64,000 bases of DNA from Echinometra lucunter. Lineage: Eukaryota > Echinodermata > Echinoidea > Camarodonta > Echinometridae. How positions within the stretch are numbered: position 1 is the first letter of the stretch; each line of letters starts with the position of its first letter. The stretch lies in the NCBI GenBank assembly GCA_029962745.1, contig CM057171.1, positions 3,506,682 through 3,570,681 of the forward strand, written 5' to 3'. Under the pieces are notes generated by a model. That model was given only the letters and a program-made list of their open reading frames with translations, made no database searches and had not been told where the DNA came from. Positions 11,868 to 22,319 of this stretch are shown here, piece after piece. The translations under genes and the position numbers were made by a program.

Positions 11868-12369
11868 AGGCATTGGCTAACTTTGTGAGCAGCTGATTTA
11901 AAAAATTCTCAAACTAAGATGAAACATGTGTATGAGTACTTGTATTTATACTCAAAAACCCTGAAACCAACCAAAATTTGGAAGGAAAAGCTGTAAGTTA
12001 GACGCAAACCGCGATTTTATTAGCTTTCGTCTCGAGAGACACTGAACTAAGAGGACCGTTTGCGCGAATTCAAAAATACTGTTACTTGCCTTCCGCCGCG
12101 TGATACGTCAATACACACAGTGCGGTCCGTTGAGTCATGTGCGCATGCGCACTCCGTACGTTGGGTCTATGCAACCATAGTATGCAACCGACCCTCGTAT
12201 ATTTTTCAAACATTGGTTCAAATTTCTAATATTTAAAAATACTTCCCGTGGATATTATGCTCTGAAACTTTCACACTGGTATTTTTACACTATAACCCTA
12301 ATGTTTATCCCATTTTTAAGTAACAAAATGAGATTTTTTTTTAAATCATAACAATGTTAGCCAATGCCT
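11868..12369. mobile_element. 502-bp TTAA-flanked non-autonomous element
   Basis: Bounded by TTAA at 11864-11867 and 12370-12373, with inverted ends AGGCATTGGCTAAC (left) and GTTAGCCAATGCCT (right) extended by a weaker match through the adjoining T/A-rich 30 bp. No ORF is present. TTAA duplication suggests piggyBac-type mobilisation, although the ends are not CCC/GGG. The core is GC-richer and carries a perfect TGCGCATGCGCA palindrome at 12140-12151. Confidence 0.75.
12140..12151. promoter_or_regulatory. Perfect NRF-1-type palindrome inside the element
   Basis: TGCGCATGCGCA matches the well-known consensus for the NRF-1 family of palindrome-binding factors. It lies inside a transposable element with no adjacent gene, so function is unproven. 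Confidence 0.3.
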
Positions 12370-12448
12370 TTAATCGGAAGAAGAAATAAAGAAAAGCATT
12401 TTCTCTCAAGTTACCAAAATAGATTTAACGCCTTTTGGAAGCAAGTTC

Positions 12449-12694
12449 TTCGATATTGAGATTGAGATTGAGATTGATAGATATTGATATTGATATTGAG
12501 ATTGAGATTGAGATTGAGATTGAGATTGAGATTGAGATTGAGATTGAGATTGATATTGAGATTGATATTGAGATTGAGATTGAGATTGATATTGAGATTG
12601 AGATTGAGATTGAGATTGAGATTGAGATTGATATTGATATTGATATTGATATTGATATTGAGATTGATATTGATATTGAGATTGATATTGATAG
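12449..12694. repeat. GAGATT/GATATT hexanucleotide array
   Basis: About 245 bp of hexanucleotides alternate between blocks of GAGATT and GATATT. The Ile-Glu, Leu-Arg and Ile-Ser alternating frames on both strands result from the six-base period. The array abuts the 5' side of a tRNA-like SINE head. Confidence 0.95.
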
Positions 12695-12787
12695 TAGAGG
12701 TGCAGTAGCCGAGTGGTTTAAGGCGCTTGACTGGAAACGCGAGAATCGCGGGTTCGATCCCCGGCACGGCACTTTTATCTACATTGC
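12695..12787 (+). tRNA. tRNA-Ser-like sequence, probably a short SINE
   Basis: An A box (TAGCCGAGTGG) and a B box (GGTTCGATCC) are near consensus, and the putative anticodon loop CTGGAAA would give GGA (Ser). The acceptor pairs GTGCAGT with ACGGCAC at six of seven positions, but the anticodon stem does not pair (CTTGA against CGCGA), so a working tRNA is unlikely. A TTTATCTACATTG block follows, also found after the tRNA-like head at 54079-54192 (minus), which makes this a repeat family rather than a single gene. Confidence 0.5.
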
Positions 12788-12840
12788 TTTTTTCTATCGT
12801 ACAACAATTAACTCATTGTGTAATGGAACCAAGGGGAACC

Positions 12841-13170
12841 AAGGTTCAATTTTGCACCCTAAATGCAACACTAACAGCACCTACTGAAAAAAAGGTGCAA
12901 AGATGCACCCAGTTTTGTACGTGTTTGCACCCGGAAATGCCCGTCTGTACCATTAAAGATGCATCTTTAAGGGTGGAGAAAGTTTTGCATTCAAAAGGGT
13001 GCACATTTGCACCTTCCCTAAAGGGTACAACTCTGCACCGGTTCCTTAAGGGTGCAAAATATAGCTCACTGCACCCTTAAAGGTGCAAAATGCTTCTAGG
13101 GTGCAAAGTTGTACCCACAAAAGGAGCTTCCAGTGTTGCATTTGAAGGTTGCAAAATTGAACCCTTTTTT
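12841..13170. mobile_element. MITE built from GGTGCAA words
   Basis: Left end GGTTCAATTTTGCACCCT and the inverted right end (GGTTGCAAAATTGAACCC) form an imperfect terminal inverted repeat that continues through ATGCAACACT. The core contains about a dozen copies of GGTGCA/TGCACC in both orientations. No transposase is encoded. The right terminus ends in CCCTTTTTTCTA, like the poly(A)-bearing ends of the CACTCTA MITEs near 56 kb; family identity is tentative. Confidence 0.75.
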
Positions 13171-14048
13171 CTAAGTTTGTGGTTTAAGCCTGTGGGAATA
13201 TGAAATTTCAGTAATCAATGGGTTGACGTGCTATAGGTATGTGTTTTTTTTTTGTTTTGGTTTTTTTTTTTTATGGAAGCAGATGTTTTTTTTGGTAATT
13301 TTGACCTGTACAGTTCTCATGGTACTGGGTGTATACACATATGTTAGACAATGTTTGGCGCTATTTCGTATTCTGTAAGTAATATTTATATATTCATATA
13401 TATGATGGTAGCTCTTTAAAGTAGCTGTCCCAGGTCATTATTGTCATGATTTGTGACAGGATCATTACACGGTGGGGTTGACATACAAGGGCGGCGGAAG
13501 ACAAAGCTGTTAAAAACAATAATTACTCCAAGATTAGGGTGGCCCGCAGTATCAACCTTCGCTAAAGTGCGTTCCACCTTGAATGTAGTCTTGATCTATG
13601 CTCAGGAGAAAATTTCACTGATCTGAAAAGAGGTGAAAATGCTGTGTATTCTCCTTTTTTCATGTTTTTCACTACAAGCGAGGAGTTGCTGCTGTAGCAG
13701 AATATCTGTCACAGTTGAAATGAGAATACATTGAAGTAAACGCGTTTTCATTTTTTCATGAATGCCTCATTACTGAGCAATGTTTTGTGGGTGTTTAATT
13801 CTTGAGCCTAGAAATAGAATAATAGCTCGTCGGAGCTGTTTCCAAAACATAACAATAAAAGAAGGGTAGTTGCCACCCAAACAGAATAAAGAAGGATGGA
13901 CGTTAAAAACAAGATATGCAATTACATCGCCGGCGGTTTGAAAAGCGAAACTTTTACCCCATCATTAAGATGAAAGGGAAGGTATACCTCACCATGCTTC
14001 AGCTCTAATAGACGACTAATGAAAATATTTGCGCGTAATGCTATCCTT
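13171..14048. other. Unassigned
   Basis: No gene is supported. A 61-bp segment at 13314-13374 has a pyrimidine-rich acceptor (GACCTGTACAG) and a GTAAGT donor and is open in two frames, but without homology it stays a splice-like coincidence. T homopolymers lie at about 13240-13272. Confidence 0.45.
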
Positions 14049-15509
14049 TCACCTTCCTTTTCTCGCCTTCTCTTTCTTTATCCCCCAAAATGGGTGTCTT
14101 GACACCCCCCGCGGTGAAGTTGACTCTTCCCAGTTTGCTACACTTCTCAAGGGTAACGGGTGAGTGGAATCGCCGGTGCCTGGGGGTGGGTAGCATAACG
14201 CCCCCTGATGGGCGAGGTGACGAAGCGCTTCGAGCATGTCTTGATGTCCCTGTGGAATTGTCTTGTTAATGTCAAAAGTAAGGAAAAAAATGCACAACCG
14301 TGAAATTTCGAGTGGTTTCATTGAAACTGTATACAACATGGACATAAACATGATTAGGAATGAACAATAGGAAACTACGTCTAATGCACTTCTTTTTAAA
14401 CAAGTGCTTAACTCACATTCGCAGTCATATAAACAAACAGCTTCCACATGTTCAAGACAAGATATGTTTTGTCCTGTAGAGTTCGTTATCTCCTAAGTTT
14501 TATTTTTGTCAAAAGCAACTAGTCCATGTATTTTCTTAATAGATTTTCGTCTATTTGCTGGCGGGTCGCTTGCAATCAGGTACTGACATTTACCTCGACC
14601 GGTTCGGATAAACACATCTTAAGTTTCAAGGAAAATGCTTTCTATGTTTCTAAAAAATTAAAGAATAAAATCATTGCGACCAGACGATATTTTGAAGAAT
14701 CTCGTTGTCTTCACATAAATCTACCGTAAAATAAAAAATATATATCATCGACTATATACCCTCTATACGAGCTCTCCTTCTTGGAATAATTTTCTTGTTT
14801 GAAGTAAATGGCTAATAATTCCTCCTTAGTAATCATAGTCCTTGTCACGCAGACCACTTTCTTTGAATCTGCCAAATTGATATATTCACTATCTATTGGA
14901 AATGAACATCATCTTAAGCATCTTAGCAAGGTCCTTAAATCATCTCCAGATTAAAGGGAAATGGGCACAAAATTGCTACAGACTACTATGTAAGCCTGAA
15001 CAGAAAGACAAGAATATCGACGTAAAGATAAGCCTTATTTTCTCTCCTGTTATTACTATTTTATAAGAGAATCTTGTTTGATCTTCAAGTACTAAGTGAA
15101 AATGCTAAGCTGAATTACACGTTGCTGAATATCTTGTCTGCCATACTCAACACATACTGGTATGTGACAAGAAAATCGGAGGGAGAGAAAAGAGGTAGAT
15201 ACGAGAGGCGATGGAAGGGTGATGGTAGGTGAATCATTTGATCATAAACTATCACTGACTATCTTTGTATAGAAAAAAAAACGTGAGAATCGAGAAGTGG
15301 TACTCCCTCTAACGACACTCACTTCATCACTTCAAAAAAATGTCGCAAGCATTCTTGTAAAAAAAAAAAAAAGCCTCAAATTTATTAATAACTAGATTAC
15401 TTCATCGGGTGGCGAGATTCTGGCGGCTCTGTGTTTTGTTTTGGGCGAGTTATGTGTCTTTTCCGACTTTAAAGCTGCATTGTGCATAAGACGCCGGCGA
15501 AGAAACGGG
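14049..15509. other. Unassigned; GC-richer patch at its start
   Basis: The patch 14050-14260 is richer in GC than its surroundings and is crossed by a 132-residue reverse-strand frame (14049-14447) with no recognisable domain. A plus-strand frame beginning MGVLTPPAVKLTLPSLL (from 14090) runs into a GTGAGT donor at 14154-14159. Neither is convincing. The rest is AT-rich and featureless. Confidence 0.4.
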
Positions 15510-15852
15510 GTCATCCTATGAGCTCGACAACCACGAGTTATACGGTTCACGAGCTAGACATTGAAAAAGGGTCCACGAGTCATACGGCCCATAGGTCATA
15601 CGGCCCAAGAGCTCGACACTGAGTAAAACAGGCCCACGAGCTCGTCACTACGTAAATTATGTCCACGAACTCGACACTAGGCAAATAAGGCCCACGAGCC
15701 TGACAGTACGTCAATTAGACCCACGTAGTGTCGAGCTCGTGGGCCTTATTCCCTTAGCGTCTAGCTCGAGGCCCGTAGGACTCCTGAGCTGTATGACTGA
15801 TGGTCCGTATGACCTGTGAGCCGCAGGACTCGTGGGTGTCGAGCTCTTGAAT
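15510..15852. mobile_element. Fold-back element of ACGAGCTCGACAC repeats
   Basis: Roughly 29-bp units carrying CACGAGCTCGACACT are repeated about seven times in one orientation from 15520 to about 15722, then in inverted orientation (GTGTCGAGCTCGTGGGCC) to 15847. The outer ends ATGAGCTCGACA and TGTCGAGCTCTT are inverted. No ORF is present. The architecture is that of a fold-back or MITE element with internally amplified subterminal repeats. Confidence 0.75.
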
Positions 15853-16770
15853 TGCACTCGAGGAAAGACATAACCTACAACATCGCAACAATGGCGCTGA
15901 TCTTACTGGACAAGTAACGTCAGAACAATATCAAAGAAGTATATGCCAAAATTGAAGAAAACCAGGAACCTATAGGTAACGCTTCTTCTTCTTCTCGCTC
16001 AAATAAAATTTTTGCTACACTTCAGTACTTTCCCCGACATCAGCTCCATGTATTATCTTTTCAAAGGTACGTCAGGCCATTGTTTCCCAGAATTTGAACA
16101 TTTCACTACTCTGTGAAATGAAGCTTAGTCTTGCACAAAGTTCCAGCAGACCTACTTTTCATTCTTTTCTCCTTTTTTTCACCAAAATTGAATAGAGCAT
16201 ATTTTATTGTTCTGTAATATGAATGATGATCAAGGTGACGAAACTCGTAGGGAGTCGTACATTTCTCGACGTCAACGTAATGGCAAGCCAATACGTAATT
16301 TTACGTCATAATTTTTCTGTCATGTTATGTCATAAAACCTACATGACATTACCATGGTTACATAACGCCGCCGTAATTGTGGTGGCTCTGGCAATGTCTG
16401 AACTTTAGCTTCGACAACATTCGGTCTTTCTGACTTCGGTCAAATCAGAAAAGTATAGATCAGACATATCTCGAATTTTCATTCTCGGCGACAGAATAGA
16501 TTTGCGAAAAATAAGTATTGTATGTAGTAGCCGATTGGAAAAATACTGACCATCCAAAAAACAATAATTCAGCATTTACTAGTATTAACATCCTCTTTTC
16601 TCACGATTGTCGCGCGGCAGTGCGGCTTTAAAATCGCCGGCGTGGGGTTGTTGAAAAGCCCATCGTTGGGCAAGAGATTTATCGTGTTATGAGAGTTATA
16701 TTAGCGCGTTTTATGACCCTTCCCATCCAGCCCCAATCGTGACATTTCACTCAAATACATTCCTCTTCTC
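15853..16770. other. Unassigned
   Basis: No gene was recognised. A 44-bp splice-like segment at 16027-16070 and ACCATGGTTAC at 16351-16361 were noted without further support. Confidence 0.45.

Positions 16771-16842
<72 letters not shown>
16771..16842. repeat. CT microsatellite
   Basis: Almost pure (CT)n of about 66 bp. Confidence 0.97.
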
Positions 16843-16845
<3 letters not shown>

Positions 16846-17379
16846 TCATCTCCCACTCACTATGTATACCCCATTATCAAGCGAGACTTTCAGACTATAG
16901 GGAAGTTATACAAAACTCGGTTTAAAGAAACGTCGTATATCAAACGTCGTGTAGCTCAACAAGGGGCTTACATTTTTTTGTAAAAAAATATATTTTTTTT
17001 TTACTATATAGAGAAAATGTTGTATAGAGTTACTAGTTTGGGTAGATCAGCTTACGGCATAATGGTTCTAAGCAGGTTACGTCATTGGCAGCGCTTTAAA
17101 GTAGAAAATTGCAGCTGATTGGTCATAGTCAGCTTGAACACACCATGGATCTCACACGAAAAGCTCAGCCCAGTTATAAGATTTTTGTTTGATGCAACGT
17201 TTACCATGTTCTCACTACAAAAGGGATGCGTACGTTTTACCGAGTTTTCATTCGAAATAACGATGTTTTGTTGTACGACGTTCAGACTACACTATGCATT
17301 TAGCTTAATGATATCTAATTGCTTAATTATTTGCTGAGATCGATGAAAAAAGATAATTGATGCCATTTCTGTTGTTGCA
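16843..17379. other. Unassigned
   Basis: No supported feature. A 72-residue frame at 17119-17337 has no recognisable domain and may be part of a decayed retrotransposon whose 3' tail follows. Confidence 0.4.
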
Positions 17380-17442
17380 TTAACTTCTTATGTTTTTTAT
17401 GCTTTTGATTAAAAACGGTAAATAAACGAACTTGAACTTGGA
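17380..17442 (+). repeat. Candidate LINE 3' tail
   Basis: AATAAACGAACTTGAACTTGG closes a T-rich stretch, in the style of CR1/jockey-type 3' ends that finish in short AAC/TTG tandems next to an AATAAA-like signal. The upstream limit is not visible. Confidence 0.4.
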
Positions 17443-18366
17443 CATAAACTGTAAAAACACGATTTCTTATTGAATAGCCACATGGTTTTCTTTGGCGATG
17501 AATCTCGCTCAGCTAAATGGGTTTCTTGTCGTTCCTTTTTTTTTCCTCTTTCTATTCGGATCGATGGCCGACGACGTTCGCGCCTCGTCTCGCGTCACTG
17601 TCAAACGCCCGTACGAGATGATACATCCATCTTAAGACGATGAGAGCCAATTTAAAGTGCCCCTCTTGGAATAAATTTCCATTCCAGTGGCTAAAATATT
17701 TTTTGCTAATCTTCTCTTTTGCATTCCTGTAGAAATGAAAAAAAGGGTGTGAGATCGATTGATGCAAGTAAACGTGCATAATCATGCTAATGATGCCGAA
17801 AGAGAATAATATGCGTTATTTAACAAAATTTGAAATGATTATTACAGAGATTAGACATAAAAATTGGCACGTTCGGAGCAAGGCATATCCCCTCAATAAA
17901 ATGCAGTGAAGGGAAAAAAGGTTCTTTTTCACCCTCACTTGCACAATTTAGGCAGATTCGATACTAGTATTTGAAATTGATGGCAGTGTATTTGAAGCGC
18001 ATAATCAACAAGTTTACTCCGACATTTCCCGGTGGCTCCCCTTGTTTCCTTCTTTTTTCTCCTCATTCTCCCCATCATACTATCTCTATCTTTATTTCCT
18101 GATAATATTTGATTTTGGACGGAGCATCATTCCTTTAAGCCCCCTCCCAGACTGATTAATTCCTACAACGCAATATGTCATGTTGCAAGTGCCGAAAAGC
18201 CGCGAAAACAAATAACGACCCAGTACATTATACGACCAGTCGGGCTCCGCGAGTCTGCACAAACATATACACACATTTCCAACTTTCGTCTGCCCTAGAT
18301 CGTTCCCCATCCAGAAGAAGATATTACTCCTATTGCTACTCATCCTTTGTTTATATCATATCTGAC
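17443..18366. other. Unassigned
   Basis: Short frames on both strands lack domains; no repeat was recognised. Confidence 0.45.
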
Positions 18367-18665
18367 TTTCATCTCTTGGCCTGGGAAGTGCTCTTTCTAA
18401 AGTGGTTTGAGAATCAGCTCCTATTTTTTTTTCTTTTATACTACTTGCAAGGATTGCACATACCGGAGAGAAATTTCTTTTCTTATGTTCAAATTAACTT
18501 TTTCATATTAATAATTTTCATCTCTTGACCTGGGAAGTGCTCCAAAATTAAAAGTAGCTGAAAAATTGCCCTTTCCCTTTTTTTTCTTGATCATGCGATT
18601 TGCATGGATCGCACTTACTTCAGAAATATTTTGTTTCTTATATTCAAATGAGATTTCCCCATTAA
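18367..18665. repeat. Diverged tandem duplication, ~150 bp unit
   Basis: The block TTTCATCTCTTGGCCTGGGA at 18367 recurs at 18516 with one change, and the unit ends TTCTTATGTTCAAAT (18479) and TTCTTATATTCAAAT (18635) match as well. This gives two tandem units of about 149-155 bp that have diverged in the middle. Confidence 0.7.
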
Positions 18666-19078
18666 TGATTGCAAACAGAATAAAGTTGACCAGCCAAGAA
18701 ATAAAGAAGAAAGAAGAGGGAGAAATAACTGAACAAGTACGAGAAGAAATACGGAAGATGTCAGAAGATAAAGGAAAACGATTTAGAAAAAAGAGAGAGA
18801 GAATAATAATCATAATGTTAATAATCTTTTTTTTAATTTTGTTTTGCGTAGAGCATATCACATTCTGATCTTACGTCTCTATGCGCTTGGATGTTATTAT
18901 GATTATCCTGGCTTAAAGTGATTACACAATGGTAAAACAATTTTTGATATATGATTGGGAATAGAATTCTAAGAAGAATAACATTAAAAGTTTGATGATT
19001 TTCAATCGAAATCAATGCATTTTGGGCTAATTTTCTCATAAAAAGTCAAGAGTTGACCTAAGAATTTGAGTATGAGGT
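18666..19078. other. Unassigned
   Basis: A/G-rich then T-rich sequence; the charged frame across 18566-18868 follows base composition. No gene is supported. Confidence 0.45.
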
Positions 19079-19228
19079 ATGACGTCAAAGTGGGTACCCA
19101 GCTTCGCGCATTGCAGTTGTGCTACGCGCTAGCCTGTACAATATGCATCATACCTTGCGCGCATTTTGCTAGAATTGCGCGACATGGTACCCACTTTGAC
19201 GTCATTTTGACGTCAAAGTGGGTACCCA
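19079..19228. mobile_element. Small MITE with TGACGTCA/GGTACC ends
   Basis: ATGACGTCAAAGTGGGTACC (19079-19098) is repeated as its exact reverse complement at 19186-19205, flanking an 87-bp CpG-bearing core (GCGCG, CGCGC). A further direct copy of TGACGTCAAAGTGGGTACCC begins at 19208. The arms contain a CRE-type palindrome TGACGTCA and the palindrome GGTACC. It is too short to encode protein. Confidence 0.75.
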
Positions 19229-19439
19229 GTTGAAACTGGGTCACAGCTGAGGGGTCAAAAATATCCTGAAATCTTACCACATTTGGGGGTTTCCTTGGCA
19301 ACACGACTTTTAAAAAAAATTTAGGCAGATGATTTTCTGCTAATGAAATCATGCTCTTTTAAATGAACTAACATTGTTTCAGCATTGGGTACCCCCTTTA
19401 AGCCAATAAACTTTTGTTTCGGTGTTCAAGCATTTCATT

Positions 19440-19596
19440 GGAATGATCCCTACCAGGTACCCACTTACCTCACCAGGCCTGAGGGTGGCTGATGCAGATA
19501 AATGTCTTGCCAAAGGACATTAGTATAGGGATTTGAACCCCGTAACTTGTGGTTCAGAGTTCAGAGACTTATTCATCCGCTAGACCACAACACATG
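19440..19596 (-). repeat. tRNA-derived SINE, family S1 (copy 2)
   Basis: Reverse-strand head GTGGTCTAGCGG (A box) and GGGGTTCAAATCC (B box) are followed by CAAGACATTTATCTGCAT and CAGGCCTGGTGAGGTAAGTG tail blocks. The AAGTGGGTACCTGG tail is typical of tRNA-SINEs of this layout. Sequence similar to the tail may continue toward 19385. Block order matches copies at 9155-9308 and 61765-61945. Confidence 0.75.
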
Positions 19597-20376
19597 GTGA
19601 CATTTCTTTGATAAATTGACTAAGTAATGAGCAAACAAATAAAAACAAAACAGCCGAGTGGGCAAATAATGTTTAAGACCAAATGATGATTACTGATGAT
19701 GATACCGATGACGCTAGCGAAAATGGTGACGACGAAAATGATCGTGATGACGGTAACGATAAAGACGATGATTATGTCGTCGAAGATGACTGGTTTACTT
19801 AATGTTGATTTATGAAAAGAATTATCTCATCACATGACCGTTTATTTCATAGCATCTTTATCATGAATATCCTTTAATCTCTTCTAAACTGCTCACTAAT
19901 TCCCGTTTCCTAAATTTCCATACAACATATTTTAATGATGATTCCATCGAGTCTAATTTTCACCTATTTCACACCAAATCTCATTTAGATTGTCGAGTGG
20001 TTTTTCAAATTAACCACAATGTAACCCCCTTAAAACCAATCGATCTCACGAAATCTCCAGCCAGTGGGCTATAATATCAGTGCCACCCCTCGTGATTTTT
20101 TTTTTTTCAGGCGGTAGTCAAATTGTAATGTGTCTATCTCTTCTAACCTCAATGATAATTGATGGGCTTTGCGGTCGCAATAGAGTGCCCTTATAGCAAG
20201 TGGGGGCGGACGAGTTCAACTCTAATGCGATTTATTCGTTGACGAGGGGTGGAAAAAAGAAAAGGAAGTAGCGGTGGAAAAGGGGAAGATAAATAAAGCT
20301 TGTCACCTCTCGAAACATCCACATGTTCGTCAGAAAGTTGTTCTAATCGAGGACCCTTGACAAGGATGACTGTTTG
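19597..20376. other. Unassigned, with a degenerate GATGAY tract
   Basis: The tract 19683-19802 can be read as a 39-residue acidic frame (Asp/Glu/Asn-rich, ends VVEDDWFT then TAA) but is more simply a decayed GAT microsatellite. The remainder shows no feature. Confidence 0.5.
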
Positions 20377-20380
20377 TTAA

Positions 20381-20788
20381 CCCATTCGTGACAGGAATTA
20401 TTTAAAGCCTAATTTGATCAGCTTTTATTCTTCAAATTGGCAACACCAACTTTTTTATTTTATTGCTACATTTTTCTTGTAAAACGTCATGTATCTGAAA
20501 TGAATATAAATTGACAGAAATTATGATGAGAAGTCAAAAAGTTGCCAATTTGCAGGGGAAAACGGTGATTTTAAACCCTATATCACATTGCCAATTTAAG
20601 GATTTTAATGCTTATTTTCCTTTTAAAAATGTTCAGCATCAAGCAACGAATATTGACGCAACCAAAATGGGCACAGTTTGTGTAGAATTTTTTGCTCTTT
20701 ATGCTCATGTATTTGGTATGATTTTTAGGGCTTTGCATCAAAAGATATTAGGCCAAGCCACAAAATGTGGACCTCTGTCATGAATGGG
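20381..20788. mobile_element. piggyBac-type MITE, TTAA-flanked (copy 2, best preserved)
   Basis: A 408-bp element with TTAA at 20377-20380 and 20789-20792 and inverted ends CCCATTCGTGACAG / CTGTCATGAATGGG. It is nearly identical to 2028-2434 along its whole length and still recognisable at 46888-47283. The interior repeats a TTGCCAATTT theme, but no transposase domain or DDD motif is visible. This copy defines the family termini in the window. Confidence 0.9.
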
Positions 20789-20792
20789 TTAA

Positions 20793-22125
20793 ATACACAG
20801 AAAACAAATCCATTCCATGGATAATGATGCAAACTCATTAACTCTTATATGAATATTCATGTTTTGAAGTGACGTATATCATGAATATTGTGTTGCAGCT
20901 CTTCGGGTTGGAATCCGATTTATTTTCTTTTTCGTAAGTCTGAATTCAATTGTTGACGGACCAAATGATCTTGTTACCGTATTCGATCATTAGAAACATA
21001 GTACTCACATTTAATCCAAATTTACAGAACGTGATCAGGGTTAACATGGTCGTGACAATCAATCCTACGTAATAGGTTTTTTACAATTTTGTGGTAAAAT
21101 GAAGGAAAGCGTATTCATTATCAGGTCTTAGTCCCCTACCTATCAGCAACAAATTAATTCACACTTATGGGGAAAAAACATTTTAAAAATCAGATGAATG
21201 AACATGATGAATAAAGAAGCAAAAGTATTCTACATGTTATTAATCATGCCATAAATTTGAAAATTATATCGTTTTTATGCTTGTCATCCTAGTACTAGTA
21301 TAAAATGCATCATATTTTGCAACTTTTTTTTTCTATTAACTTATTTTCTAGACATGATGATATATTGGTCCACTAGGAGGAGATATGTTATCATTACAAT
21401 CAAACATCGAAGCGTGATTTCCAAATATCACTTTCCAGGAAACACGGTTAGATGAGTAAGATCTTGGCGAAGAATTGAAGTTGAAGGATTGTCATCACAC
21501 AATCAAATGTCAAATCATCTTCTTTTCATTTGGAGAGACGTATGGGACAACAAAGAAGAAAGCTTTTCTTCCCGAAAGACTTCTGTCGTTTGGACAGATG
21601 ATATCAATATTGTTTTTTTCCCGCCCCTCGATTGTAATTTCCAGGACCTTAACGACAGGGTCATACGACCTTTGTTGGAAACTAGGTTATTTATTCTTTT
21701 TATTTATTTTCTATCAATTTCCTTTTTTTTTGGGGGGGGGGGTACTATATAGGATGCAAATCACCAATAGCCTCACCAGATATTTACGAAATCCTTAAAT
21801 GGGCTGAAAAGCAGATTTTTCTTACTGAGCATGCTGAGTGCTCCGGTGTGCCAATAAAAAAAAAATGTTTGACATTGAAAACTTAGAAAAGATTTTTGAA
21901 AACCCATTAAAATCATGAAAAACCAAGGGGATCGCTAGGTATACATGAATACCATGTATATACTCCTTTAACGATACCACCGGAATGGTCTAGACTAGTA
22001 CGGATGGGATGATGACATGTGTTTAATATGTTTATGAATTCCTCATTCTGTTTATTGAAGAAGGTCAAAATTTCAACATCCCGTATTCCTTTCCATCTTC
22101 ACAATATTTTCCAAGGATTCTTCAG
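20793..22125. other. Unassigned
   Basis: No gene is supported. Overlapping frames at 21475-21798 lack domains. A poly(T)/poly(G) junction sits at 21722-21742. A strong acceptor-like TCACTTTCCAG at 21428-21438 has no good partner donor. Confidence 0.45.
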
Positions 22126-22191
22126 AATTCTCCCGACTCCCCCTGGAAAGCGGCGGAGTTGGGGCATGAACGAGAAAAAAGAAAAAAGGAG
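22126..22191 (+). CDS. Candidate internal coding exon, 22 codons
   Basis: This 66-nt segment starts after a pyrimidine-rich acceptor ending GGATTCTTCAG and ends GGAG before a perfect GTAAGT donor (22192-22197). It is open in frame 1 and phase 0 at both ends. The peptide includes SPWKAAELGHEREKRKKE, strongly charged at its C-terminal end and of a composition unlike nearby low-complexity frames. No family was recognised and no partner exon on this strand could be tied to it. It could be a true internal exon of a gene whose introns hold the surrounding repeats, or chance. Confidence 0.3.
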
Positions 22192-22213
22192 GTAAGTGTG
22201 TCAGAGCGGATGA

Positions 22214-22312
22214 TGTTCGTTGTTCCGAAGGTTCGTTATTCCGAAACACGCAAATTGCGTATACCTAGATGTTCGTTAGTCCGAAAATGGGAAAGGCTTC
22301 GTTAATCCGAAC
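22214..22312. repeat. TTCGTTATTCCGAA word repeats
   Basis: Four near copies of TTCGTTRNTCCGAA (from 22216, 22232, 22272 and 22298) are clustered with an internal CGCAAATTGCG palindrome. This looks like one half of a short-word MITE or a degenerate minisatellite. Confidence 0.6.
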
Positions 22313-22319
22313 AGTACAG

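Noticed and set aside
12695..12787. Functional tRNA-Ser(GGA) gene
   Set aside because: The anticodon stem does not pair and the same defect is present in a second copy with a shared tail, so a SINE is more likely; listed only as tRNA-like.
12411..12887. Several long frames of alternating Ile-Glu, Leu-Asn, Ile-Ser
   Set aside because: Produced by the six-base period of the GAGATT/GATATT array.
13314..13374. 61-nt splice-like plus segment (GTACAG / GTAAGT)
   Set aside because: Open in two frames, no homology and no neighbour exon.
14049..14447. 132-residue reverse-strand frame
   Set aside because: No domain, no splice signals that fit, and composition changes abruptly along it; kept only as a note.
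18566..18868. 100-residue Lys/Glu-rich frame ending in a hydrophobic stretch
   Set aside because: Composition follows an A/G-rich then T-rich strand; it overlaps a tandem duplication and has an equally long antisense frame.
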